DNA of 64,000 bases. Origin: an uncultured Clostridia bacterium (lineage in GTDB: Bacteria > Bacillota > Clostridia > Christensenellales > Borkfalkiaceae). Each line of letters begins with the position of its first letter. Positions within the stretch are counted from its first letter, which is position 1. The DNA is taken from assembly GCA_944336975.1 (NCBI GenBank), contig CALVLH010000001.1, forward strand, positions 124,001 through 188,000, given 5' to 3'. Positions 52,410 through 59,728 of the stretch are shown one piece after another. A program made the translations under genes and the position numbers. The notes beneath the pieces are model-generated. The model ran no database searches. It was not told the origin of the DNA and saw only the letters and a program-made list of their open reading frames with translations.

Positions 52410-54303
52410 TAAGACGAAAGCAAACGCAAAGAGGGGAACGTTCCCCCGCGTGATGAAGGCGCTGTTCCGTTACTATCCGAGAATGGCGACCATCACCATT
52501 ATATGTATCATCTTCAACGCGATCGTCAGTTCGCTCCCCGCGATCTTCATGCAGAACATCTTTTCTGTCATGGAAGGCGCGCTTGCCGCGGGACAGGGCT
52601 GGGCGGAAGTAGGCGGCGAGATCGTCAAATATATGCTCATCCTCATCGGGATGTACGTTCTCTCCCTCATCTCGGGCGCGGTCTACAATCAGATGATGGC
52701 GATCATCACGCAGGGCTTCCTGCAAAAAATGCGCTCTCAGATGTTCAACGGGATGCAGGATCTTCCCATCCGTTATTTCGATACGCACAACCACGGCGAC
52801 ATCATGAGTTATTACACGAACGATATCGACGCGCTCCGTCAGATGATCTCGCAGAGCTTCCCGCAGCTTCTGACCTCTTCGGTCATGGTGCTCACGCTCT
52901 TCTTCATCATGCTCTGGTACAGCCTGTATCTTGCGATCATCGTGGTCGTCGGCGTGGTATTCATCTTCATCGTTACCAAATTCGTCGGCGGCGGGGCTTC
53001 CAAATACTTCATCGGACAGCAGCGCAGCATGGGTAAGACGGAAGGCTTCGTCGAAGAGATGATGAACGGGCAGAAGGTCATCAAGGTATTCTGTCACGAA
53101 GAGGAAAGCAAGGCGGATTTCGACAAGATCAACGAGGAGCTCTATCATCAGTCGGAAAAGGCGAACCGTTTCGCCAACATGCTGATGCCCATCCTCATGA
53201 ACATCGGCAACATCATGTATGTCATCGTCGCGATCGTCGGCGCGGTCTTCATCCTCGAAGGGGTGGCGAACGTCAGCCTTTCCGGCGAGGCGTTCACCGT
53301 CGCGATCGTCGTTTCCTTCCTGCAGATGACGAGGCAGTTCTCCAATAACATCGGTCAGGTCTCCAACCAGGTCAACTCGGTCGTCATGGGCCTCGCGGGT
53401 GCAAAGCGTATCATCGCGCTCATCGACGAAAAGCCGGAAGCGGACGACGGGTACGTCACGCTCGTTAATGCGAAAGAAGAAAACGGCGAGATCGTCGAAT
53501 GCGAGGAGCGGACGGGGATCTGGGCATGGAAGCACCCGCACCACGACGGAACGACCACCTATACCCGCCTTGCGGGCGACGTGCGCCTCTTCGACGTGGA
53601 CTTCGCCTATGTGGAAAACAAGGTCGTCCTGCACAACATCACGCTGTATGCAAAGCCCGGTCAGAAGGTGGCGTTCGTCGGCGCGACGGGCGCGGGCAAG
53701 ACGACCATCACCAACCTGCTCAACCGCTTCTACGACATCGCGGACGGCAAGATCCGTTACGACGGCATCAACATCAACAAGATCAAGAAATCCGCGTTGC
53801 GCAGATCGCTCGGCATGGTGTTGCAGGATACCAACCTGTTCACGGGCACCGTCATGGATAACATCCGTTACGGCAAGCTGGACGCGACGGACGAGGAGTG
53901 CGTCGCGGCGGCGAAGCTGGCGGGCGCGGACGATTTCATCACCCGTCTTCCCGAAGGCTATCAGACGCTTATCCAGCACAACGGCGCCAACCTCTCGCAA
54001 GGACAGCGGCAGCTATTGTCCATCGCGCGGGCGGCGGTTGCCGATCCTCCCGTCATGATCCTCGACGAGGCGACGAGCTCCATCGACACGCGCACGGAAG
54101 CGATCGTCCAGCGCGGCATGGACGCGCTGATGAAGGGCAGAACGGTCTTCGTCATCGCGCACAGGCTCTCGACGGTCAAGAATTCGGACGTCATCATGGT
54201 GCTCGATCACGGGCGCATCATCGAGCGCGGCACGCACGAACAGCTCATCGAGCAGAAGGGCAAATATTATCAGCTCTATACGGGCGCGTTCGAACTCGAA
54301 TAA
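52402..54303 (+). CDS. Heterodimeric ABC exporter, catalytic-site subunit
   Basis: A 633-residue partner of the preceding gene. Six transmembrane helices are followed by an NBD with canonical Walker A GATGAGKTT, signature LSQGQRQLLSIARA and Walker B VMILDEATSSID with the catalytic Glu. Between membrane domain and NBD there is an extra charged insert around residues 355-385 (ECEERTGIWAWKHPHHD). The start at 52402 has GGGAGG as ribosome binding site; the longer upstream frame is inside the first gene. A terminator follows. Confidence 0.93.
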   Translation: MSNKTKANAKRGTFPRVMKALFRYYPRMATITIICIIFNAIVSSLPAIFMQNIFSVMEGALAAGQGWAEVGGEIVKYMLILIGMYVLSLISGAVYNQMMAIITQGFLQKMRSQMFNGMQDLPIRYFDTHNHGDIMSYYTNDIDALRQMISQSFPQLLTSSVMVLTLFFIMLWYSLYLAIIVVVGVVFIFIVTKFVGGGASKYFIGQQRSMGKTEGFVEEMMNGQKVIKVFCHEEESKADFDKINEELYHQSEKANRFANMLMPILMNIGNIMYVIVAIVGAVFILEGVANVSLSGEAFTVAIVVSFLQMTRQFSNNIGQVSNQVNSVVMGLAGAKRIIALIDEKPEADDGYVTLVNAKEENGEIVECEERTGIWAWKHPHHDGTTTYTRLAGDVRLFDVDFAYVENKVVLHNITLYAKPGQKVAFVGATGAGKTTITNLLNRFYDIADGKIRYDGININKIKKSALRRSLGMVLQDTNLFTGTVMDNIRYGKLDATDEECVAAAKLAGADDFITRLPEGYQTLIQHNGANLSQGQRQLLSIARAAVADPPVMILDEATSSIDTRTEAIVQRGMDALMKGRTVFVIAHRLSTVKNSDVIMVLDHGRIIERGTHEQLIEQKGKYYQLYTGAFELE

Positions 54304-54314
54304 GCATTTCCTAA

Positions 54315-54345
54315 GCGGGACGGAAGCAATTCCGTCCCGCTTTTT
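54315..54345 (+). terminator. Terminator of the ABC exporter pair
   Basis: Eleven-bp stem GCGGGACGGAA/TTCCGTCCCGC, loop GCAA, five T. Confidence 0.92.
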
Positions 54346-54360
54346 CTTCCCGCGGAAGGG

Positions 54361-54390
54361 GAATAACGCGGGACAAGGGATACATATAAT
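54361..54390 (+). promoter_or_regulatory. Sigma-E-like promoter of yunB
   Basis: GAATAAC (54361-54367), 15-bp spacer, CATATAAT (54383-54390), close to the sigma-E consensus. It ends six bases before the yunB ATG, with no ribosome binding site between. Confidence 0.6.
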
Positions 54391-54396
54391 AGCGGT

Positions 54397-55065
54397 ATGA
54401 AACGGTACCGCTCACCCAGACGAAAAACGCGGCGGCGCATCGTACTTGCGCTCGTCGCGTTTTTTTTCATCGCGATCATCGTGTGGATGCATCGGAACGT
54501 CACCGCCATTCTCAAATCGGTATCCGAGGCGACCATGCGCTCCGTCACGACCGTTGCCGTCAACGACGCCATCTATTATACGCTGTCCGACCAGGTGCGC
54601 TATGAAGATCTCGTTACGGTATTAAGCGACGCGGAGGGGAATATTTCCGCGATCACCGCAAACTCTTTCCAGATCAACCGCATCGCGCGCGATACCGCCT
54701 ATATGTCGCAGCAGAACCTGAAAAAGATGAGCGAAGACGGCATCGAGATCCCGCTCGGCGCCTTCACGGGCGTGGAGGCATGGGCAGGTCTCGGACCACG
54801 CATCCGCCTGCCCATCATCCCCATTTCCAACGTGGAATGCCGCTTCGTCTCCCAGTTCGAGAATGCGGGCATCAATCAGACCAAACATTCGGTGTATCTC
54901 GAGATCGTCGCCGACATCTCCATCATCCTGCCTTCGGAGACGAGCAATTTCGCCTCTCTCACGGAAGTGCTCATCTGCGAGAGCGTGTTGGTGGGGAAGG
55001 TCCCCGACAGCTATCTGCAAGCGGACATTTTCGGCAACGGTTACGATCTCGTCCCGCGCGAGTGA
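54397..55065 (+). CDS. yunB: Sporulation protein YunB
   Basis: A 222-residue protein: a strongly basic start (KRYRSPRRKTRRR), one transmembrane helix at about residues 14-30, then an extracytoplasmic domain with the YunB pattern (AVNDAIYYTLSDQVRYEDLV, ITANSFQINRIARDTAY, GIEIPLGAFTGVEAWAGLGPRI). YunB is a mother-cell (sigma-E) sporulation protein of poorly defined role in Bacillus. The start has no ribosome binding site and lies at the expected transcription start of a sigma-E-like promoter. It overlaps the converging murG by 25 bases. Confidence 0.87.
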   Translation: MKRYRSPRRKTRRRIVLALVAFFFIAIIVWMHRNVTAILKSVSEATMRSVTTVAVNDAIYYTLSDQVRYEDLVTVLSDAEGNISAITANSFQINRIARDTAYMSQQNLKKMSEDGIEIPLGAFTGVEAWAGLGPRIRLPIIPISNVECRFVSQFENAGINQTKHSVYLEIVADISIILPSETSNFASLTEVLICESVLVGKVPDSYLQADIFGNGYDLVPRE

Positions 55066-56096
55066 GCTTCCGCCGTGCCGACGATGCGCCGCGCGATGTT
55101 TTCCGTTCCGTCCCGCACGGGGGAGGAGATGAGCGCGTCGCGGAGCCCGTCGTCGCAAAGGAGCGCGGACAGGGCTTCGGGCAGGCGCGCGAGTTCCGTT
55201 TCGGGAAGGACGCGGCACAGCCCTTTTCTGCGGAAGTATTCCGCGTTTTCCGCCTGATCTCCGCGCGAGCCGCGCATGAGAGGGACGAGCAGGGCGCGTT
55301 TTCTTAAAAGCATAAGCTCGAATAGGGTATTGCTTCCCGCGCGGGAGAGCACGGCGTCCGCGCAGGCATAGGCGTCGCTCATATCGTTTTCGTATTCTGT
55401 CTGCACATATCCCGACGCCTGCACGGGCAGGAGGTTTCCCTTTCCGCACAGGTGCAGGACGTCGAATTTCGGCAGGAGGCGGCCGAGATTTCTGCGCACC
55501 GCTTCGTTGAGCGCACGGCTCCCGCTTCCGCCGCCCAGCACGAGCAGGACGGGTTTGTTTCCGTCCAAGCGATATTTTTTCAACCCTCGCGCGCGGTCGC
55601 CCGAAAACAGTTCCCTGCGGACGGGCGGCCCGACGCAGATCCCGTTCCGGAAGCGCGCCGCCGTCTCGGGAAAAGAGGTTAGTACGGTTTGGCATTTTCC
55701 TGCGATGAGTCTGGTGCAGAGCCCCGCCGTCAGGTCGCTCTCGTGCGTGAGAACGGGGATCCCGAGCGATTGCGCCGCTTTGGCGGCGGGAAAACTCGCA
55801 TATCCGCCTTTGGAAAATACGAGATCGGGGCGTTCGCGTCGAAGGATTGCCTTCGCTTCGCGGCACGCTTTGGCGAGTCGGAAGGGGATGAGCAGGTTTT
55901 TCGGCGTTGCCGAGCGGATGAGTTTGGGACAGTCGACGCGGAAAAAGGGATACCCCTCCTGCCCGACCAGCCGTTCTTCGATCCCGCCCGTGCCGAGATA
56001 GGCGAGTTTGTGCGTTGTGCGCAACAGCTGCATGATCGCGAGATTGGGCACGACGTGTCCCGCGCTCCCGCCGCCCGTAAAGAGAATATATGCCAT
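55041..56096 (-). CDS. murG: UDP-GlcNAc transferase MurG (lipid II synthesis)
   Basis: Transfers GlcNAc to lipid I, giving lipid II at the inner membrane face. The 351-residue GT-B protein has the G-loop FTGGGSAGHVVPNLA (about residues 6-20), FSKGGYASFPAA, THESD, VLGGGSGSRALN and SRAGSNTLFELM with the UDP-GlcNAc-binding Glu. GGAGGAGG ribosome binding site. It stands outside any visible dcw cluster and may be a second or sporulation-linked copy; its end overlaps yunB in opposite orientation. Confidence 0.92.
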   Translation of the reverse strand: MAYILFTGGGSAGHVVPNLAIMQLLRTTHKLAYLGTGGIEERLVGQEGYPFFRVDCPKLIRSATPKNLLIPFRLAKACREAKAILRRERPDLVFSKGGYASFPAAKAAQSLGIPVLTHESDLTAGLCTRLIAGKCQTVLTSFPETAARFRNGICVGPPVRRELFSGDRARGLKKYRLDGNKPVLLVLGGGSGSRALNEAVRRNLGRLLPKFDVLHLCGKGNLLPVQASGYVQTEYENDMSDAYACADAVLSRAGSNTLFELMLLRKRALLVPLMRGSRGDQAENAEYFRRKGLCRVLPETELARLPEALSALLCDDGLRDALISSPVRDGTENIARRIVGTAEAHSRGTRS

Positions 56097-56228
56097 GAGT
56101 CCTCCTCCGTCCGCGTGCGGTATGTTCGCGCGGGCGGCATTGCCTTTACAGTATATTCCGTTGCCGCGTTTTTATTGCGGGAACGCTTTTCTGTTTGCGG
56201 GCGGATCAAAAGGTCCGCCGCGCATTGG

Positions 56229-56262
56229 AAAAAGCCGCGCCCCGCAAAATGCGGGGCGCGGC
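56229..56262 (-). terminator. Terminator of the WYL regulator gene
   Basis: On the minus strand a 12-bp perfect GC stem (56262-56251 with 56245-56234), five-base loop and five T. The remaining DNA of 56097-56374 shows only scattered CGGTCCG/CGGACCG-like repeats and no gene. Confidence 0.88.
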
Positions 56263-56374
56263 GAAGCGGAGAACGGTCCGCATCTTGAGCGGTCCGTTTC
56301 GGGAGCGGAACGGTCGGATTTATCCTATCGGAGCCGTCGGATTGTCCGTCGGGGAAACGGGAACGGAGCCGTCG

Positions 56375-57325
56375 TCAGTCTTTCGTTTTTCCGTCGGGGC
56401 GGGAGGAATAGGTCGCGGCGATCTGCCGCGCCGCCGCTTCCACCCGTTCGGCGAGCGAGGCGGGGGAGAGTACTTTGAATCCCGCGCCCGCCGAGAGGAT
56501 CTTGCCGAGCAGGGTGTCGTCGTCGGGAAGGGAAACTTCGGCAAGGCATTTTTCGTCGCGGTGGACGATGTTTTCCACGCCCAGCCATTCTTCCGCAAAG
56601 GGGAGCGCTTCGGGGGAGACGGAAAAGACCGCCTGCACGGTATTTTCGTCGTCGTGCCAGAAGTTGAGGGGGATGTCCTCGCGGCGGAAGGGAAGCGCCT
56701 CAAAATACTCTCCCGTGCGCAGGAGCGAGCGCATCCGTCCGAGCTTGAACAGGCGAAAGGCTTCCCGCTTGCGGCAGAAGGCATAGACATACCAGATGTT
56801 CTGCTTATAGACGAGCAGATGGGGCAGGATCCTGCGCTGAGTGCGTTCGCCTTCGCGGGAGATGTAGTCGATGTCCAGCGCCTCTTTTTCCTCGACGGCG
56901 CGTTCGACGAGCGCGAGTTTCTCCGAAAAGCGTTGCGTATCCCCCCAGGTTCCGCTGTCCACGAGGATGTTGCCCGAAAGTGTGAGATCTTTCTGTTCCG
57001 ATTTGACCTGAGCGGAGAGCTTGGCGATCGCGGAAGCGAGCACGGGATCGGAAAGCTGTTCGTTCATGGCGAGCATCGCGTCGATGGCGCGCCCGTATTC
57101 CTCCTTCGTCATCAGCCCCTTGGGCAGCTTGAACGCGTCCGAGATGTAGATGCCTCCCTGCGAGCCGCGTGCGACGTCGATGGGGATCCCCGCAACCGTC
57201 ATCTCGTCGATATAGCGATAAACGGAACGCACGGAAACGTCGTAACGCGAGGCGAGGTATCCCGCGCTGACCTTGCGTTTGGCGAGCAGGGTAAACAAAA
57301 TTCCCAACATGATCTGATATTTCAT
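56375..57325 (-). CDS. WYL-domain transcriptional regulator (YafY/DeoR-like)
   Basis: A 316-residue regulator: an N-terminal HTH_11-type helix-turn-helix (about residues 5-60, VSAGYLASRYDVSVRSVYRYIDEM) and a WYL domain (about 140-225, with IDYISREGERTQRRILPHLLVYKQNIWYVYAF). WYL domains bind nucleic-acid or nucleotide-type ligands. AGGAGGG ribosome binding site. A TGACA-ATATT-TGTCA palindrome overlaps its own -35, suggesting autoregulation and control of the divergent small gene. Confidence 0.9.
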   Translation of the reverse strand: MKYQIMLGILFTLLAKRKVSAGYLASRYDVSVRSVYRYIDEMTVAGIPIDVARGSQGGIYISDAFKLPKGLMTKEEYGRAIDAMLAMNEQLSDPVLASAIAKLSAQVKSEQKDLTLSGNILVDSGTWGDTQRFSEKLALVERAVEEKEALDIDYISREGERTQRRILPHLLVYKQNIWYVYAFCRKREAFRLFKLGRMRSLLRTGEYFEALPFRREDIPLNFWHDDENTVQAVFSVSPEALPFAEEWLGVENIVHRDEKCLAEVSLPDDDTLLGKILSAGAGFKVLSPASLAERVEAAARQIAATYSSRPDGKTKD

Positions 57326-57352
57326 GCAAAAACCCTCCTTTTTGACAAAAAA

Positions 57353-57381
57353 ATTTTAACATATATGACAATATTTGTCAA
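57353..57381 (-). promoter_or_regulatory. Promoter of the WYL regulator gene
   Basis: On the minus strand: TTGACA (57381-57376), 17-bp spacer, TAAAAT (57358-57353). Confidence 0.88.
57366..57380. promoter_or_regulatory. Candidate operator palindrome
   Basis: TGACA-ATATT-TGTCA, a perfect inverted repeat overlapping the -35 of the WYL gene and upstream of the TATAAT (57393-57398) of the divergent small gene. Probable binding site of the WYL regulator. Confidence 0.5.
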
Positions 57382-57422
57382 GTATATGGGAATATAATAC
57401 GGGTGTTAACGGAGGAAATGAA

Positions 57423-57605
57423 ATGAATGCAGAACGCATGATCGAAAATTATCGCACGGAACAGCGCCGCCGCCGCGACGCGGAGCTTTGCCGCAGGATG
57501 GCGGAACATCGCACGAGAGAAGAGATGCTCGCGCGCCTTGCCTCGCTCCGCGGGCTGAACGTGGAGGAACGTGGATATGCGAGGGGCGTTCCGCGCGCGG
57601 TCTGA
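57423..57605 (+). CDS. Small charged protein divergent from the WYL regulator
   Basis: A 60-residue protein rich in Arg and Glu, predicted mainly helical, with no transmembrane segment and no family I recognise. It has a strong ribosome binding site (GGAGG, seven bases before the ATG) and a TATAAT at 57393-57398. An overlapping ATG at 57418 is in another frame and too close to the ribosome binding site. Its position suggests it is a target of the WYL regulator. It may be a small regulatory or effector protein. Confidence 0.6.
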   Translation: MNAERMIENYRTEQRRRRDAELCRRMAEHRTREEMLARLASLRGLNVEERGYARGVPRAV

Positions 57606-57639
57606 GCGTCCGCAAAGGCGAAAATATGGCGAAAAATCG

Positions 57640-57668
57640 TTGACAAACGCCGCGGGCGGGAGTATAAT
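57640..57668 (+). promoter_or_regulatory. Promoter of the tyrS attenuator
   Basis: TTGACA (57640-57645), 17-bp spacer, TATAAT (57663-57668), both consensus. The expected start near 57675 is about three bases before the leader-peptide ATG. Confidence 0.92.
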
Positions 57669-57677
57669 ATTTTCATT

Positions 57678-57752
57678 ATGAAGCAACTTTTCAACATCGC
57701 GATCTACGTACACGCGTATTACCGCCGCGGTAATACGTCTTTTCGCGCGTAA
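57678..57752 (+). CDS. Tyr-rich leader peptide of tyrS (attenuator)
   Basis: A 24-codon ORF starting almost at the predicted transcription start. Tyr codons are 10 (TAC 57705), 14 (TAT 57717) and 15 (TAC 57720): three Tyr in 24 residues, two in tandem, followed by two Arg codons. The stop TAA is at 57750-57752. The Tyr codons, the hairpin covering codons 14-15 and the downstream terminator together suggest that ribosome stalling on Tyr codons senses charged tRNA-Tyr. It has no Shine-Dalgarno sequence. Confidence 0.75.
   Translation: MKQLFNIAIYVHAYYRRGNTSFRA
57715..57737 (+). promoter_or_regulatory. Pause-type hairpin over the tandem Tyr codons
   Basis: Nine-bp perfect stem (57715-57723 with 57729-57737), loop GCCGC. 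The 5' arm contains Tyr codons 14 and 15, so a ribosome stalled there would prevent it from forming. Confidence 0.7.
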
Positions 57753-57787
57753 ATCGCAACGCAATCGGAAGGATTACGGTTTGCGCG
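57744..57787 (+). promoter_or_regulatory. Candidate antiterminator for tyrS
   Basis: 57744-57756 can pair with 57777-57787, the 5' arm of the terminator: CGCGC with GCGCG, AAA with TTT, then T-G, C-G and G-C, with two bulged bases. The upstream strand covers the leader stop codon, so a ribosome finishing the leader would block it. Confidence 0.55.
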
Positions 57788-57809
57788 GATACGCGCAAAC
57801 CGTTTTTTT
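57777..57809 (+). terminator. Intrinsic terminator upstream of tyrS (attenuator)
   Basis: Eleven-bp perfect stem (57777-57787 with 57792-57802), loop GATA, seven T (57803-57809). Placed between the leader peptide and the tyrS ribosome binding site. Confidence 0.93.
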
Positions 57810-57842
57810 ATGATCACATCAGTATCAAGGAGTAAGGCAAAG

Positions 57843-59036
57843 ATGAAAAACGTAATGGATACCCTGCGCGAGCGCGGATTCATCAAACAGACGGTCTTCG
57901 AAGAGGAGCTCTACGAAAAGCTTGGGAAAGAGAGCGTTTCTTTCTATATCGGATTCGATCCGACCGCGGACAGCCTGCACGTCGGGCATTTCATGCAGCT
58001 CATCGCCATGAAGCATATGCAGGACGCGGGACACCGTCCCATCGTGCTCATCGGCGGCGGTACGGGCATGATCGGCGATCCGTCGGGCAGGACGGATATG
58101 CGTTCGATGATGACGCGAGAAACGGTGAAATATCATGTGGAATGCTTCAAAAAGCAGATGGCGCGCTTTATCCGCTTCGACGGCGAAAACGGCGCGATTG
58201 TCGTCGACAACGCCGACTGGCTGATGAGTCTCAATTATATCGATTTCCTCCGCGAAGTGGGCGTGCATTTCTCCGTCAACAAAATGCTCACGGCGGAATG
58301 CTACCGTTCGCGCATGGAGAAGGGACTGACCTTCCTCGAATTCAACTATATGCTCATGCAGGCGTATGACTTCCTGGTACTTCATCAGAAATACGGCTGT
58401 TCTCTGGAATTGGGCGGCGACGATCAGTGGAGCAACATCCTCGCGGGCGCGGATCTCATCCGCCGCAAAGAGCAGAAACCCGCGTATGCGATGACGTTCA
58501 CCCTGCTCACGACGAGCGAGGGCAAGAAGATGGGCAAGACGGCGAAGGGCGCGGTCTGGCTGGACGAGAACAAGACGTCGCCGTACGAGTTCTATCAGTA
58601 CTGGCGCAATACGGCGGATTCGGACGTGGAGAAGTGCCTCAAACTCCTCACCTTCCTGCCGTTGGACGAGATCGCTTCGCTGTGCGAGCACAAGGACGAG
58701 CGCATCAACCGTGCCAAGGAAGTGCTGGCGTTCGAGCTGACCGGGATGGTGCACGGCGAAGAGAAGGCGCTCTCGGCGCAGGCGCAGGCGAAAGCGGCGT
58801 TCGGCGGCGAAGGGGAGATGCCCGTCAAGAACGTCCCCGCAACGGTGGAAACGGTTCTGGGGGCGCTCGTTGCGAGCGGGATCTGCAAATCCAACGGCGA
58901 GGCGCGCAGGCTCATCGAGCAGGGCGGCGTTTCCGTCGGGGAAACCAAGGTCACGGACATCAATATGCCCGTCCCCGGAAAGGAGTTTATTTTGCATAAG
59001 GGCAAGAAAGTCCACGTCAAGGTCGTGATCGGATAA
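57843..59036 (+). CDS. tyrS: Tyrosyl-tRNA synthetase
   Basis: Class I synthetase for tRNA-Tyr, 397 residues. The HIGH motif is HVGH (in [12 protein letters not shown], about residues 43-54), and KMSKS reads KKMGKTAKG (around 225), followed by an S4 RNA-binding domain at the C-terminus (residues about 330-395). AAGGAG ribosome binding site nine bases upstream; the frame extends 11 codons earlier, but only this ATG fits. Preceded by the attenuator described separately. TAATG junction with the YigZ gene. Confidence 0.96.
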   Translation: MKNVMDTLRERGFIKQTVFEEELYEKLGKESVSFYIGFDPTADSLHVGHFMQLIAMKHMQDAGHRPIVLIGGGTGMIGDPSGRTDMRSMMTRETVKYHVECFKKQMARFIRFDGENGAIVVDNADWLMSLNYIDFLREVGVHFSVNKMLTAECYRSRMEKGLTFLEFNYMLMQAYDFLVLHQKYGCSLELGGDDQWSNILAGADLIRRKEQKPAYAMTFTLLTTSEGKKMGKTAKGAVWLDENKTSPYEFYQYWRNTADSDVEKCLKLLTFLPLDEIASLCEHKDERINRAKEVLAFELTGMVHGEEKALSAQAQAKAAFGGEGEMPVKNVPATVETVLGALVASGICKSNGEARRLIEQGGVSVGETKVTDINMPVPGKEFILHKGKKVHVKVVIG

Positions 59037-59674
59037 TGGCGTATACGAGCGTCACGGGCGTCACAAAGACGGAACGCGTCGTGGAGAAGTCCCGTTTCAT
59101 CGCCTATGTCGCGCACGCGGAAGGGGAAGCGGAGGCGCGGGAAGCGCTCTGCCGTATCCGCGCGGAACATCCGCTCGCCACGCACGTCTGCTGGGCGTAT
59201 ATCGCGGACAAGACGGGCAACGAACAGCGTTTTTCGGACGACGGAGAGCCGCAGGGAACGGCGGGGATGCCCATCCTCAACGTGATCAAGGCGCAGAAGC
59301 TCTTCGAGGTGCTCGTCGCGGTCGTGCGCTATTTCGGCGGGATCAAGCTGGGCGCGGGCGGTCTGGTGCGCGCGTATTCCGCTTCGGCGGCGGAGGGGTG
59401 CGAAGCCGCGCCCAAAAAGCTGTTCGACCGCTGTGTGGAATGCAGCGTCCGCGTGGATTATCCGCAGACGGACGCCGCGTTGCGCTTTCTGTCGGGCGCG
59501 CGGTGCGAGGTGCTCTCGCAGGAATACGGCTTGCAGGCGGTCTATACCGTCGCCGTGCGCGAGGAGGAGTTTCCCGCATTTTCGGAAAAACTTACCGACT
59601 ATCTCAACGGAAAAGCGGAAATTTTTGAAAACAATCGCTATTTTTATCCGTTCGCGCTTGAAAATCGCGAATGA
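59036..59674 (+). CDS. YigZ/IMPACT family protein
   Basis: A 212-residue protein of the UPF0029/IMPACT family: the N-terminal domain shows KSRFIAYVAHAEGEAEA, SDDGEPQGTAGMPILNVI and VRYFGGIKLGAGGLVRAYS, and a second domain with an EF-G IV-like fold follows. The molecular role is not settled; a link to translation or RNA is assumed. One-base overlap with tyrS, so it belongs to the Tyr-regulated transcript. Confidence 0.9.
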   Translation: MAYTSVTGVTKTERVVEKSRFIAYVAHAEGEAEAREALCRIRAEHPLATHVCWAYIADKTGNEQRFSDDGEPQGTAGMPILNVIKAQKLFEVLVAVVRYFGGIKLGAGGLVRAYSASAAEGCEAAPKKLFDRCVECSVRVDYPQTDAALRFLSGARCEVLSQEYGLQAVYTVAVREEEFPAFSEKLTDYLNGKAEIFENNRYFYPFALENRE

Positions 59675-59686
59675 AAGTATTATAAT
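59658..59686 (+). promoter_or_regulatory. Promoter of ilvE
   Basis: TTGAAA (59658-59663, inside the end of the YigZ gene), 17-bp spacer, TATAAT (59681-59686). Leader of about 35 bases without attenuator or T-box. Confidence 0.85.
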
Positions 59687-59728
59687 AAGAAAAACCGCGA
59701 ACTCATCACGGGAAGAAGAAGGTGCGCT

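Noticed and set aside
52294-54000. 568-residue minus-strand frame opposite the second ABC subunit
   Set aside because: Shadow; the Asp/His/Arg repeats come from reverse-reading of hydrophobic codons.
57669-57842. T-box upstream of tyrS
   Set aside because: No AGGGTGGNACCGCG core; the region is better explained by a leader peptide attenuator.
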